The notes under the pieces: model-generated
Database searches by the model: none
Seen by the model: the letters and a program-made list of their open reading frames with translations, nothing else
What the model was told of the DNA's origin: nothing
Position numbers and translations under genes: made by a program
Shown here: piece by piece, positions 1 through 8,337 of the stretch
Position numbering within the stretch: position 1 is the stretch's first letter
How the letters are laid out: every line of letters begins with the position of its first letter
Assembly (NCBI GenBank): GCA_036675815.1
Contig: JAKFEE010000015.1
Coordinates: forward strand, 47,174 to 111,173
Length of the DNA stretch: 64,000 nucleotides
Source: JAKFEE01 sp036675815
GTDB taxonomy: Bacteria; Pseudomonadota; Alphaproteobacteria; Rhodospirillales; Magnetospirillaceae
Direction: 5' to 3'

Positions 1-572
1 GCATTGCAGGTGACGCCGGATCGCGCCATGTCCATCGCCACCACCCGCGTCAGCCCGACCAATCCCGCCTTGCTGCTGGCATAGGCGGCTTGGCCGAAAT
101 TGCCGTAGAGGCCGGCGGTGGAGATCATGTTGACGATGCGGCCGCCGCCGCGCCCGGCCTTGGCCTGGTCGCGCAGCAGTGGCGCCGCCGCCGCCAGCAC
201 ATAGTACGGGCCGGACAGATTGGTGCGCAGCACGGCATCGAAGTCCTCGGGCCGCCCTTTGAAGATGAAGGCGTCGCGCAGGATGGCGGCGTTGTTGACG
301 ACGATGTCGAGGCCGCCGAAGCGCTCGACCGCCAGGGCGACGGCGTCTGCGGCGCCTTGCGGTGAATCGATGCCCGCGGCATAGGCGGCGCCCAGCTCGG
401 CCGCCGCGGCGGCAGCCACATCGGGGTCGTCTTCGCGGCCGTCCATGGCGACGCCGGAATCGGCAATCACCAGCCTGGCGCCGCGCCGCGCCAGGGCGCC
501 GGCGATGGCGCGGCCGATGCCACGGCCGCCGCCGGTGACCAGGGCCACCTTGTCGTCGAGGTCGCCGGCCAT
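1..572 (-). CDS. SDR-family oxidoreductase (FabG-like), C-terminus beyond window edge
   Basis: NAD(P)-dependent short-chain dehydrogenase/reductase, probably oxidising or reducing a hydroxyacyl or cyclic alcohol intermediate in the cytoplasm. Visible from residue 1 to about 190: cofactor motif TGGGRGIG at residues 13-20, NNAA at 93-96, catalytic Ser151, Tyr164 and Lys168 (YASSK). The gene runs off the left edge, so the last 60 or so residues of a normal 250-residue SDR are missing. Its ATG overlaps the TGA of the upstream reductase by one base (TGATG), indicating translational coupling and one operon. The substrate is not evident; the neighbours suggest degradation of an aromatic or alicyclic compound. 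Confidence 0.9.
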   Translation of the reverse strand, partial: MAGDLDDKVALVTGGGRGIGRAIAGALARRGARLVIADSGVAMDGREDDPDVAAAAAAELGAAYAAGIDSPQGAADAVALAVERFGGLDIVVNNAAILRDAFIFKGRPEDFDAVLRTNLSGPYYVLAAAAPLLRDQAKAGRGGGRIVNMISTAGLYGNFGQAAYASSKAGLVGLTRVVAMDMARSGVTCN

Positions 573-1594
573 CACACCCCTCCCTGGGCTGGGGTGTCGG
601 CGCGGGTGACGAAGGCGTCGGCGTGGCGGTCGGCAGCGGGCAGACCCCAGGCTTCGAACAGCGCCATGGCCGCCCCGACCATGGCTGGCGGGCCGCAGAC
701 ATAAGCCTTGGCGCCGTCGGCCGCCGGGTGATCGGTCCTCAGCGCCTCGGTGACGAGGCCGGTGCGCCGCGCGGTGCGGCCCTGTGGCGCCGACAGTACG
801 ATTTCCAGGCGCAGATTGGGATGAACCTGCGCCAACGCGCGGAAATGCCGTTCCAGATACACGTCGGCTTCGTCGCGCACGCCGAAATACAGGTGGATGG
901 GATTTTCCATGCCGCGCGCCAGTGCCGCCTCGACGATGGACTTGATCGGCGCCAGGCCGCTGCCGCCGGCCACGGCGAAAATGGGGCCGCGATGTTCCTC
1001 GCGCAGCCAGCAGTCGCCGTACGGCCCCTCGACGCCAACCGCGTCGCCCGGCCGCAGTCGCTCCCACACATGGCCGCTGACTTCGCCGCCGGGCACATGG
1101 CGGATGTGGAACTCGAGTTCGTCGGCGTCGGGGCGGTTGGCCATGGAGTAGTCGCGCACCAGGCCGCCGCCGAAGTCGAGCCGGGTGAACTGGCCGGCGG
1201 AGAAGGCGAGGGGGGCGCCTTCAGGGAGGACACGGACGATGGCGATGTCGTACGTCGGCCGCTCGATGCGGCGCACGCTGGCGCGCAGCCTTTGTAGCGG
1301 GTGCGATACCGCTTCCGAGGCATCGAGCAGCGCCACCTCGCAGTCCTCCCACACCATGGCCCGGCAGGCGAGGATGAGGCCGCGTGCCCGCTCGTCGTCG
1401 GACAGGGCGTAAGGCGAATAGGGCATCATTTCGGTCTCGCCGGCCACCAGGGCACATTTGCAGGCGCCGCAGTTGCCCGATTGGCAGCTATGGGGGAAGC
1501 CGAACCCCGCCGAGAGCGCCGCCGACAGGACGGTGCTGCCCATGGGGGCAAGGACGGTGACGCCGAGGGGTCGGATGGAGACCCGTGCCGTCAT
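572..1594 (-). CDS. 2Fe-2S ferredoxin / FAD-NAD(P)H oxidoreductase (oxygenase-reductase type)
   Basis: Electron-transfer flavoprotein of 340 residues passing electrons from NAD(P)H through FAD to an N-terminal plant-type 2Fe-2S cluster, as in reductase components of ring-hydroxylating or other oxygenases. Cluster ligands are Cys37, Cys42, Cys45 and Cys77. The FAD-binding motif RDYSMAN lies near residue 150, the nucleotide motif GGSGLAPIKS follows, and YVCGPPAMV is near the C-terminus. I chose the ATG at 1594, which has AGGGAG six bases upstream, over an in-frame start at 1636. It overlaps the SDR gene by one base. The partner oxygenase is not in this window and may lie to the left. Confidence 0.9.
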   Translation of the reverse strand: MTARVSIRPLGVTVLAPMGSTVLSAALSAGFGFPHSCQSGNCGACKCALVAGETEMMPYSPYALSDDERARGLILACRAMVWEDCEVALLDASEAVSHPLQRLRASVRRIERPTYDIAIVRVLPEGAPLAFSAGQFTRLDFGGGLVRDYSMANRPDADELEFHIRHVPGGEVSGHVWERLRPGDAVGVEGPYGDCWLREEHRGPIFAVAGGSGLAPIKSIVEAALARGMENPIHLYFGVRDEADVYLERHFRALAQVHPNLRLEIVLSAPQGRTARRTGLVTEALRTDHPAADGAKAYVCGPPAMVGAAMALFEAWGLPAADRHADAFVTRADTPAQGGV

Positions 1595-1621
1595 GGCGCT
1601 CCCTATAATTTTCCATTTTGT

Positions 1622-1661
1622 TTGGTTGACCAACAATATGTCGATGAACTAATATCGTCAA
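1622..1661. promoter_or_regulatory. Divergent promoters with an operator-like palindrome
   Basis: In the gap between the reductase (left) and the TRAP operon (right), TTGACC at 1626-1631 and TAATAT at 1650-1655 (18-base spacer) form a plausible rightward promoter. On the other strand TTGACG (complement of 1656-1661) with a TATTGT -10 after 17 bases forms a leftward one, so the two overlap. The palindrome TTGGT-tg-ACCAA at 1622-1633 covers the rightward -35. A repressor bound there could silence both operons; the MarR protein encoded at 4688-5185 is the obvious candidate. Promoter and operator assignments are inferences from sequence only. Confidence 0.5.
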
Positions 1662-1732
1662 ACAAAAAGAGCGCCTCCGCCGGACGGAGTAGTTCCTTCC
1701 GGCTGGAATAGGTAACTGATGGGAGGGATTTC

Positions 1733-2767
1733 ATGCGCATTCGATGCGCCGGCAGGCTTGCCGGCATAATGGCCATTTCTGTGCTTGCTTTCTCGGGCGC
1801 CGCGATGGCGCAAGAGAAAATCAAACTAAAAATTGCACACTTTCTTCCGCCGGGATCCAACGCACAGACCAAGCTGATCGAGCCCTGGGCCGAGCGCGTC
1901 AACAAGGCCGCGAACGGCCGCTTTGAAATCGAGATCTATCCGTCGATGCAGTTGGGCGGCAAGCCACCGCAGTTGTTCGACCAGGTCCGCACCGGCGTCG
2001 CCGACGTCGTGTGGACGCTGCCGGGCTATACGCCGGGTCGCTTCCCCAAGACCGAGGTCTTCGAGCTGCCGTTCATGACCGCCGCCACGTCCGAGGCGAC
2101 GACGTCAGCTATCTGGGATATCTATCAGAAGCACCTGCAGGACGAATACAAGGACGTCAAGGTGCTGCTCTTGCACTGCCATGCGCCCGGCTTGGTGCAT
2201 ACCAAGGACAAGCCGGTCAAGACCATGGCAGACCTCGACGGTCTCAAGATCCGCCTGCCGGTCAAGCCCATCGGCGAGGCGCTCAAGTATCTGGGGGCGA
2301 CCCCGATCGGCATGCCGGTTCCCGAGGTGTACGAGGCGCTATCGCGCGGCGTCGTCGACGGCACCGTCATTCCGTGGGAAGTGGTCAGCTCGATCCGCAC
2401 CAACGAACTCACCAAGTATCACACCAATACCGGTCTCTACACCTCGGTGTTCCTGTTCGCCATGAACAAGGACAAGTACGAAAGTCTGCCCGACGACCTG
2501 AAGAAGGCCATCGACGACGCCTCGGCCGCGACGCTGGCCGAGATCGGCAAGGCCTATGACGAGGCGGAGCTACCCGGCCTCAAGCAGGCCAAGGAGATGG
2601 GCCACGAGATCCTGACCCTGTCGCCCGAGGAGCGGGCGAAGTGGGAGAAGACGACCCAGCCGGTGATCGACGCCTGGATCAAGCGTACCCCTAATGGCAA
2701 GGCCATCTATGACGATGCCGTTGCCGCCATCGCCAAATACGAGCAGGCGGTAAGCAAGACCCAGTAA
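1733..2767 (+). CDS. dctP: TRAP transporter substrate-binding protein, DctP family
   Basis: Periplasmic solute receptor of a tripartite ATP-independent (TRAP) transporter, 344 residues. The N-terminus is a clear Sec signal peptide ending AMA, with cleavage expected before QEKIKLKIAH. The mature protein has the usual DctP pattern, including the region around KIRLPV that holds the carboxylate-binding arginine in the family, so an organic acid is the likely ligand. GGGAGGG lies seven bases before the ATG. It is first of three genes in the order receptor, small permease, large permease, followed by a MarR gene. Confidence 0.95.
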   Translation: MRIRCAGRLAGIMAISVLAFSGAAMAQEKIKLKIAHFLPPGSNAQTKLIEPWAERVNKAANGRFEIEIYPSMQLGGKPPQLFDQVRTGVADVVWTLPGYTPGRFPKTEVFELPFMTAATSEATTSAIWDIYQKHLQDEYKDVKVLLLHCHAPGLVHTKDKPVKTMADLDGLKIRLPVKPIGEALKYLGATPIGMPVPEVYEALSRGVVDGTVIPWEVVSSIRTNELTKYHTNTGLYTSVFLFAMNKDKYESLPDDLKKAIDDASAATLAEIGKAYDEAELPGLKQAKEMGHEILTLSPEERAKWEKTTQPVIDAWIKRTPNGKAIYDDAVAAIAKYEQAVSKTQ

Positions 2768-2784
2768 ATAGGGAGGGTGCGTGT

Positions 2785-3363
2785 ATGGCTATGCTTGTTG
2801 GTGAAACCACAGCCGACCATGCCGCCCGCCCCCCCGCCGCGCCACTGGCGCGGCGGGCCGCGGACTGGCTCGACGGCATCCTTAACCCCGCCAGCGCCGC
2901 GCTGGCGTTGCTCGGCGGCCTGGTGCTGGTCGCCTTCATGACGGTCTCGGTGGGCAGCATAGCCAGTCGGGTCGTCTTCGGCTCCCCGCTGCTGGGCGAC
3001 TATGAGTTGGTCGAGCGCGGCTCGGCCATCGCCATCTTCGCCATCCTGCCCTACACACATATCAAGGGCGGGAACGTCGTGGTCGACATGTTCGTCGGCA
3101 TGATGGCGCCGGCGGTGCGCCGGTTCGCAACGCTGGCCTCCGAGGTCGCCTTCGGCGTGATCATGGCCATCATCACCTGGCGGCTCGCGCTCGGCGGCAT
3201 GGAAATGTACGAGTATCACGACGCCTCGATGATGCTGCAGATCCCCACCTGGTGGGTATTCGTGCCCATGGTGCTGTCGTCGGCGTTGCTGACGCTGGTC
3301 TGCGTGCAGCGGTCGCTGGCGGCCCTGTCCGGTACTCTGGCCCCTTCGGGAGGCGAGGCATGA
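2785..3363 (+). CDS. dctQ: TRAP transporter small permease, DctQ family
   Basis: Small inner-membrane subunit of the TRAP transporter, 192 residues with about four hydrophobic segments after a proline/alanine-rich cytoplasmic start. It forms a complex with the large permease encoded immediately downstream; in this family the DctQ subunit is needed for transport although its role is structural. An AGGGAGG site precedes the ATG. Its TGA overlaps the ATG of the next gene (ATGA), consistent with coupled translation and equal stoichiometry. Confidence 0.93.
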   Translation: MAMLVGETTADHAARPPAAPLARRAADWLDGILNPASAALALLGGLVLVAFMTVSVGSIASRVVFGSPLLGDYELVERGSAIAIFAILPYTHIKGGNVVVDMFVGMMAPAVRRFATLASEVAFGVIMAIITWRLALGGMEMYEYHDASMMLQIPTWWVFVPMVLSSALLTLVCVQRSLAALSGTLAPSGGEA

Positions 3364-4676
3364 GCGGTATTGCCATTTCCGTTATTATGTTCCTGGTGCT
3401 GGTGGCCATGCTGGTCCTGTCGGTGCCGGTCGGTGCCGCCCTCCTGCTGGTCGGCGGCATCGGCTACGTCATCGTCGCCGGCGTGGATCCGTTGCTCAAC
3501 TACATGAGCACGGCGCCTTACCACCAGACCGCCGCCTATTCGCTGTCGGTGATCCCGCTGTTCGTGCTGATGGGCCAATTCGCCACGCACTCTGGCTTGA
3601 GCGCCGGCATCTTCAACGCCGCCAACGCGTGGCTGGGCCACCGCCGCGGCGGCATCGCCATGGCCGGTATCGGCGCCTGCGCCGCCTTCGGCGCCGTCTG
3701 CGGCTCGTCGCTGGCGACGGCGGCGACCATGGCCCATGTGTCCCTGCCCGAGATGAAGCGGTTCGGCTATTCCGGTTCGCTGTCGACCGCCACCCTGGCC
3801 GCCGGCGGCACCCTCGGCATCCTCATTCCGCCCTCGGTGATCCTGGTCATCTACGCCATTCTCACCGAGCAGTCGATCGGCAAGCTGTTCGCCGCCGCCA
3901 TCATCCCCGGCATCCTGGCCACTATCGGCTACATGGTGGTGGTCTCTGTCTATGTGCGGCTCAATCCCGACGCTGGCCCGGCGGCGCCCAAGGCCAATTA
4001 CGCCCAGCGGTTCAAGGCGCTGCTGGACCTGGCGCCGGTGGCCTTCGTCTTCGTCATCGTCATGGGCGGCATGTATGGCGGCTTTTTCACCCCGACCGAA
4101 GGCGCGGCCGTGGGCGCCGCGCTCACCGGCGTCATCGCCGCGGTGAACGGGATGCGCTGGCAGGGCCTGGTCGACTGCCTGCTGGGCACCGCCAAGCTGT
4201 CGGGTATGATCTTCCTCATCCTGCTCGGCGCCGACCTGTTCAACGCCTTCCTGGCGCTGACCCAGATGCCGACCGATACCGCCGCCGCCATCGGCGCCAG
4301 CGGCTGGTCGCCAATGATGGTGTTGGCCTGCATCCTGCTGTTCTATCTGGTGCTGGGCTGCATCATGGATTCCATGTCCATGATCCTGATCACCATCCCG
4401 GTGTTGTTCCCCATCATCACGCATCTCGACTTCGGCATGACGCCCGAACAGACGGCGATCTGGTTCGGCATCCTGGTGCTGATCGTGGTCGAGGTCGGGC
4501 TGATCACCCCGCCGTTCGGGCTCAACGTCTTCGTCATCAACAGCCTGGCACCGGGCGTGCCGTTGAGCGAATCCTTCCGCGGCGTGTTTCCGTTCCTGCT
4601 CAGCGATTTCATTCGGGTCTTGCTCTTGATCGCGTTCCCGGCCATCACCATCGGCATTTTGCCCTACATCAAATAG
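3360..4676 (+). CDS. dctM: TRAP transporter large permease, DctM family
   Basis: Sodium-coupled transport subunit of the TRAP system, 438 residues and about twelve membrane segments. DctM features include the glycine-rich AGGTLGILIPPSVILVIYA-type stretch near residue 150 and the related PPFGLNVFVIN stretch near the C-terminus, which mark the two repeats of the fold. An in-frame start at 3252 would add 36 residues that read through the DctQ gene, so I chose the ATG at 3360, in the ATGA overlap with dctQ. Substrate is unknown; linkage to a lyase and dehydrogenases points to a catabolised acid. Confidence 0.95.
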   Translation: MSGIAISVIMFLVLVAMLVLSVPVGAALLLVGGIGYVIVAGVDPLLNYMSTAPYHQTAAYSLSVIPLFVLMGQFATHSGLSAGIFNAANAWLGHRRGGIAMAGIGACAAFGAVCGSSLATAATMAHVSLPEMKRFGYSGSLSTATLAAGGTLGILIPPSVILVIYAILTEQSIGKLFAAAIIPGILATIGYMVVVSVYVRLNPDAGPAAPKANYAQRFKALLDLAPVAFVFVIVMGGMYGGFFTPTEGAAVGAALTGVIAAVNGMRWQGLVDCLLGTAKLSGMIFLILLGADLFNAFLALTQMPTDTAAAIGASGWSPMMVLACILLFYLVLGCIMDSMSMILITIPVLFPIITHLDFGMTPEQTAIWFGILVLIVVEVGLITPPFGLNVFVINSLAPGVPLSESFRGVFPFLLSDFIRVLLLIAFPAITIGILPYIK

Positions 4677-4687
4677 GAGGGAAGACG

Positions 4688-5185
4688 GTGCGGGACGAGC
4701 AGGAAGGCGTATACCACATGGCCACCGAAGCCGAAGCCAATGGCGGCGAAGTCTTCGACTTCGGTGAACTGCCCGGCCTGCTCGGCTACGAGATGCGGCG
4801 GACGCAGCTCGCCATCTTCAGGCACTTCGCCGCCAATGTCGGGCACGAGAACATCACGCCGGGGCTGTACGGTACCCTGATCCTGATCGATCGCAACCAG
4901 GGCATGAGCCAGAGCAGTCTGGCCCGCGCCCTGTCGCTCGACCGCTCGACCATGGTGGCGGTGATCGACCAGCTCGAACGCCGCGGCCTGGTGCAGCGGC
5001 GCAAGGATCCGTTCGATCGCCGCCGCCATGCTCTGCACCTCACCGAGGGCGGCCGCATCTTCGTGACACGGGTGCGCGACGAGGTGGCCGCCCATGAGGC
5101 GACGGTGGCGGCGGATCTCTCGGACAAGGAAAAGGCCGAGCTCTTCCGCCTGCTGCGCAAGGTCCAGGCCGGCGCCCAGCGATAG
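4688..5185 (+). CDS. MarR-family transcriptional regulator
   Basis: Winged-helix repressor of 165 residues, of the family that typically binds aromatic acids or quinones. The helix-turn-helix core (SQSSLARALSLDRSTMVAVI) and the wing with D-P-x-D-R-R-R are clear in residues 65-115. I chose the GTG at 4688, which has AGGAGGG ending six bases upstream and starting in the dctM stop codon; the ATG at 4718 is the alternative. Being last in the TRAP operon, it probably regulates the transporter and the divergent reductase-SDR operon through the palindrome at 1622-1633. Confidence 0.92.
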   Translation: MRDEQEGVYHMATEAEANGGEVFDFGELPGLLGYEMRRTQLAIFRHFAANVGHENITPGLYGTLILIDRNQGMSQSSLARALSLDRSTMVAVIDQLERRGLVQRRKDPFDRRRHALHLTEGGRIFVTRVRDEVAAHEATVAADLSDKEKAELFRLLRKVQAGAQR

Positions 5186-5205
5186 GCGATCAACCCTATG
5201 GGCGG

Positions 5206-5229
5206 CCCTCTCCCGCAAGCGGGAGAGGG
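5206..5229. repeat. Intergenic palindromic repeat, CCCTCTCCCGC family, copy 1
   Basis: Perfect inverted repeat, CCCTCTCCCGC / GCGGGAGAGGG with a two-base centre. The same 24-base sequence recurs at 6314-6337, and a diverged copy lies at 6250-6276. Such GC-rich hairpins are common between genes in GC-rich proteobacteria and may act as transcript-end or mRNA-stability elements. It sits between the MarR and DapA-type genes. Confidence 0.75.
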
Positions 5230-5286
5230 AGGGGATTGCGTGGGCGCCGGTCTCGCCGACAGCATGGCCGCTCATAAGGAGGTGCC

Positions 5287-6186
5287 ATGGCCGTGCAGCC
5301 GATTACCGGGGTTTTCGCCCCCGTCGTCACGCCCTTTGCCGCCGATCTGTGCCCCGACCGCGAGCGTTTCGTCCGCCATTGCCGCTGGCTGTTGGGGCAA
5401 GGCTGCGGCCTGGCGGTGTTCGGCACCAATTCCGAAGCCAATTCGCTGTCGGTCGAGGAAAAGATCGAGCTGCTCGACGCGCTCCTCGACGCCGGCCTCG
5501 ACCCGCGGCGGATGATGCCCGGCACCGGCGCCTGCGCGCTGCCGGATACCGTGCGTCTCACCCGCCATGCGGTGGCGCATGGCTGTGCCGGCGTGCTGAT
5601 GCTGCCGCCCTTCTACTACAAGGGCGTGTCGGACGAGGGCTTGTTCCGCAGCTTCGCCGAGGTCATCGAGCGCGTCGGCGATGCGCGCCTGCGCATCTAT
5701 CTCTATCACATACCGCCGGTGGCCCAGGTGCCGATCTCGCTGGATCTGATCGAGCGGCTGCTCAAGGCCTATCCCGGCACCATCGCCGGCATCAAGGACA
5801 GTTCCGGCGATTGGAGCAACACCAAGGCCATGCTCGACCGCTTCCCCGGCTGGGGCGTGTTCGCCGGCAACGAGACCATCCTGCTCGAGACCATGCGCCA
5901 CGGCGGCGTCGGCTGCATCTCGGCCACCTGCAACATCAACCCGGCGACCATCGCCGCCTTGCATGCGCAATGGCACGGCGCGGAGGCCGACGCGCTGCAG
6001 GCGGCCTGCGATGCGGTGCGCGCGGCCATGACCAAGTTTCCGATGATCCCGGCGCTCAAGGCGGTGGTTGCCCATTTCACCGCCGATCCCGATTGGTGCC
6101 GCGTCCGCCCGCCGCTGGTGGAGTTGAGCGAGGCACAGCGGCAGGCGGTCGTGGCCGAGCTGACGGCGCTGGGCTTCGCGATGTAG
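5287..6186 (+). CDS. DapA/N-acetylneuraminate-lyase superfamily aldolase
   Basis: Class I (Schiff-base) lyase of 299 residues in the dihydrodipicolinate synthase family. The Schiff-base lysine is Lys170 (GIKDSSGD) and the catalytic tyrosine is Tyr140 (YLYHIPP). The usual GTTGE segment is GTNSEA here, so the true substrate is probably not that of DapA; members with such changes act on sugar acids, hydroxyproline derivatives or aromatic hydratase-aldolase intermediates. A TAAGGAGG site precedes the ATG. Its position after a TRAP transporter and MarR gene suggests it cleaves an intermediate made from the imported compound. I cannot name the substrate. Confidence 0.85.
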   Translation: MAVQPITGVFAPVVTPFAADLCPDRERFVRHCRWLLGQGCGLAVFGTNSEANSLSVEEKIELLDALLDAGLDPRRMMPGTGACALPDTVRLTRHAVAHGCAGVLMLPPFYYKGVSDEGLFRSFAEVIERVGDARLRIYLYHIPPVAQVPISLDLIERLLKAYPGTIAGIKDSSGDWSNTKAMLDRFPGWGVFAGNETILLETMRHGGVGCISATCNINPATIAALHAQWHGAEADALQAACDAVRAAMTKFPMIPALKAVVAHFTADPDWCRVRPPLVELSEAQRQAVVAELTALGFAM

Positions 6187-6230
6187 CCGGTGAGAGGGCA
6201 ACGCCCAGGCCGGAGCGCGGGCCTCACCCT

Positions 6231-6350
6231 CCCAGCCTGCGGCTGGGTCCCTCCCTCTCCCGCAGGCGGGCGAGGGTGTGGAGCGTGAATCGTGCGACTA
6301 AGGCCCGCCTTCCCCCTCTCCCGCAAGCGGGAGAGGGTCGGGGTGAGGGC
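6231..6350. repeat. Cluster of GC-rich intergenic hairpins
   Basis: The 264-base gap between the lyase and the GST gene holds three palindromes: CCCAGCCTGCGGCTGGG at 6231-6247, an imperfect CCCTCTCCCGC copy at 6250-6276, and the perfect 24-base copy at 6314-6337 followed by TCGGGGTGAGGGC. No gene is apparent in this gap. The repeats probably terminate or insulate transcription between the two flanking genes. Confidence 0.7.
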
Positions 6351-6450
6351 GGCGCCCAGGCCGATGCGCGGCGCGATCCATTCGCAACCCGCGCGACCAG
6401 GGCTGAACTCCGCGCCGATCCTCTCCATATAGTCTGGCAGGAGGACACCC

Positions 6451-7404
6451 ATGGGCATGCTCGACAACGGCGTCTGGCGCGACGTCTGGTACGACACCAA
6501 GAAGACCGGCGGCCGCTTCGTGCGGGAGAGCGCGCAGTTCCGCAATCAGGTGACCGCCGATGGCGCCTCCGGCTTCCCGGCGGCGCCGGGGCGCTATCGG
6601 CTGATCGTGTCCTATGCCTGCCCATGGGCGCATCGCACCCTCATCTTCCGTGCGCTCAAGCGCCTGGAGGAGGTCATCGCCGTGACCGTGGTCGATCCGC
6701 TGATGGCCGAGCGCGGCTGGATCCTGCCCGACGGCCGCCCGCTCTACGAACTCTACCGTCAGGCCAAGCCCGACTACACCGGTCGCGTCACCGTTCCGAC
6801 GCTGTGGGACGATGAGCGCGGCACCATCGTCGCCAACGATTCGGCCGACATCATCCGCATGCTCAATCGCGCCTGGGACGCATGGGGCGACGCCGGCGTC
6901 GATCTCTGTCCCGAGGCGCTGTTGCCGGCCATCGACGAAATCAATGCCTTCGTCTACGAGCGCGTCAACAACGGCGTCTATCGCGCCGGCTTCGCTACCG
7001 AGCAGACGGCCTATGAGGAGGCTTACGACTCGCTGTTCGCCGCGCTCGACGACCTCGACGGGCGGTTGTCGCATGACCGCTACCTGCTCGGCGAGCGCCT
7101 CACCGAGGCCGATGTGCGCCTGTTCACCACCTTGCTGCGCTTCGACGCCGTCTATTACGGCCACTTCAAATGCAACAAGCGCCGCATCGTCGACTATCCC
7201 AACCTGTGGCCCTATGTGCGCGAGATCTACCAGCTCCCCGGCGTCGCCCAGACGGTGCATTTCGACCACATCAAGGCCCATTATTACCGCAGCCACAAGA
7301 CCATCAACCCCAACGGCATCGTGCCCAAGGGGCCGGACACCGACTTCGCGCTGCCGCATGGCCGCGACCTGCTGGGCACGATCGACGAGTCCAGCGGCTA
7401 CTGA
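6451..7404 (+). CDS. Glutathione S-transferase, glutathionyl-hydroquinone reductase type (Xi class)
   Basis: Cytoplasmic GST-fold protein of 317 residues. The N-terminal thioredoxin-like domain carries the CPWAHR motif with nucleophile Cys57, diagnostic of the Xi-class (YqjG/EcM4/PcpF) enzymes that reduce S-glutathionyl-hydroquinones; the C-terminal helical GST domain follows. Length and motif fit that family well. AGGAGGACACCC precedes the ATG. Being next to a MarR regulator and aromatic-type oxidoreductases, it may clear quinone-glutathione adducts formed during catabolism, though a general housekeeping role is equally possible. Confidence 0.88.
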   Translation: MGMLDNGVWRDVWYDTKKTGGRFVRESAQFRNQVTADGASGFPAAPGRYRLIVSYACPWAHRTLIFRALKRLEEVIAVTVVDPLMAERGWILPDGRPLYELYRQAKPDYTGRVTVPTLWDDERGTIVANDSADIIRMLNRAWDAWGDAGVDLCPEALLPAIDEINAFVYERVNNGVYRAGFATEQTAYEEAYDSLFAALDDLDGRLSHDRYLLGERLTEADVRLFTTLLRFDAVYYGHFKCNKRRIVDYPNLWPYVREIYQLPGVAQTVHFDHIKAHYYRSHKTINPNGIVPKGPDTDFALPHGRDLLGTIDESSGY

Positions 7405-7452
7405 GGATTGCCGGCGGCGCCTTCCGCTTCCATACTCGCCGCGGAGGTGGCG

Positions 7453-8337
7453 ATGACCGACAAGCAGGCCCTGGTGGTGCCGGATCTCGATGACGCGCGG
7501 CTGTTTCGCGAGGTCGACGGCCTCGACCAGGACGGCCGCCGCATCGATGTGGCGGTGATCAGCGAAAAGCCGCTGACCATCTTCCTCAATGGCCGCGAGA
7601 TCGTCACCGCCATGACCATCGGCGACCATCCCGACTACCTGGCGGTCGGCTATCTGCTCAACCAGAACATGCTGCAGGCCGACGACGATATCACCGCCGT
7701 CGACTACGACGCCGAGATCGACACCGTGGTGGTGCGCACCCGCCGCCAGACCGACTACGAGGACAAGCTCAAGAAGAAGATCCAGACTTCGGGCTGTGCC
7801 ATGGGCACGGTGTTTGGCGACGTCATGGAGAAGTTCGACACGGTCACGCTCGATCCCAGCGTCAGGCTCAGGACCTCGCATCTGCTGGCGCTGATGAAGC
7901 AGATCAACACGATGCCCAGCCTGTACCTGAAGGCCGGGGCCATCCATGGCTGCGTGTTGTGCGACGACGACGGCGTGCTGCTGTACATGGAGGATGTCGG
8001 CCGCCACAACGCCGTCGACAAGATCGCCGGCTACATGTTCCGCCACGGCCTCGACCCGTGCGGCAAGATCTTCTACACCACCGGCCGGCTGACCAGCGAG
8101 ATGGTGATCAAGACCGTGCAGATGGGCATTCCCATCCTGGTGTCGCGCTCGGGCTTCACCGCCTGGGGCGTCGAGCTGGCGCGCAAGGCCGGGCTGACGC
8201 TGATCGGCCGCGCCAAGGGCCGGCGCTTCATCGTGCTGGCCGGCGAAGACCGCCTGATCTTCGACGCGGCGCCGGTGCCTCACGACGCCGACGAGCCGGC
8301 GCATCTGCAACGCAAGGGGAGCCGCGACCATGACTGA
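7453..8337 (+). CDS. fdhD: Formate dehydrogenase accessory sulfurtransferase FdhD
   Basis: 294-residue sulfur carrier that hands sulfur from a cysteine desulfurase to the molybdenum/tungsten cofactor of formate dehydrogenase. Family marks present include EDVGRHNAVDK and the glycine-rich C-terminal half. The catalytic loop that in E. coli FdhD reads CGVC is here SGCAMG, with one cysteine only, so sulfur relay may use a different second residue. GGAGGT five bases upstream supports the ATG at 7453 over an in-frame start at 7408. It overlaps mobA by eight bases; no formate dehydrogenase genes are in the window. Confidence 0.93.
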   Translation: MTDKQALVVPDLDDARLFREVDGLDQDGRRIDVAVISEKPLTIFLNGREIVTAMTIGDHPDYLAVGYLLNQNMLQADDDITAVDYDAEIDTVVVRTRRQTDYEDKLKKKIQTSGCAMGTVFGDVMEKFDTVTLDPSVRLRTSHLLALMKQINTMPSLYLKAGAIHGCVLCDDDGVLLYMEDVGRHNAVDKIAGYMFRHGLDPCGKIFYTTGRLTSEMVIKTVQMGIPILVSRSGFTAWGVELARKAGLTLIGRAKGRRFIVLAGEDRLIFDAAPVPHDADEPAHLQRKGSRDHD

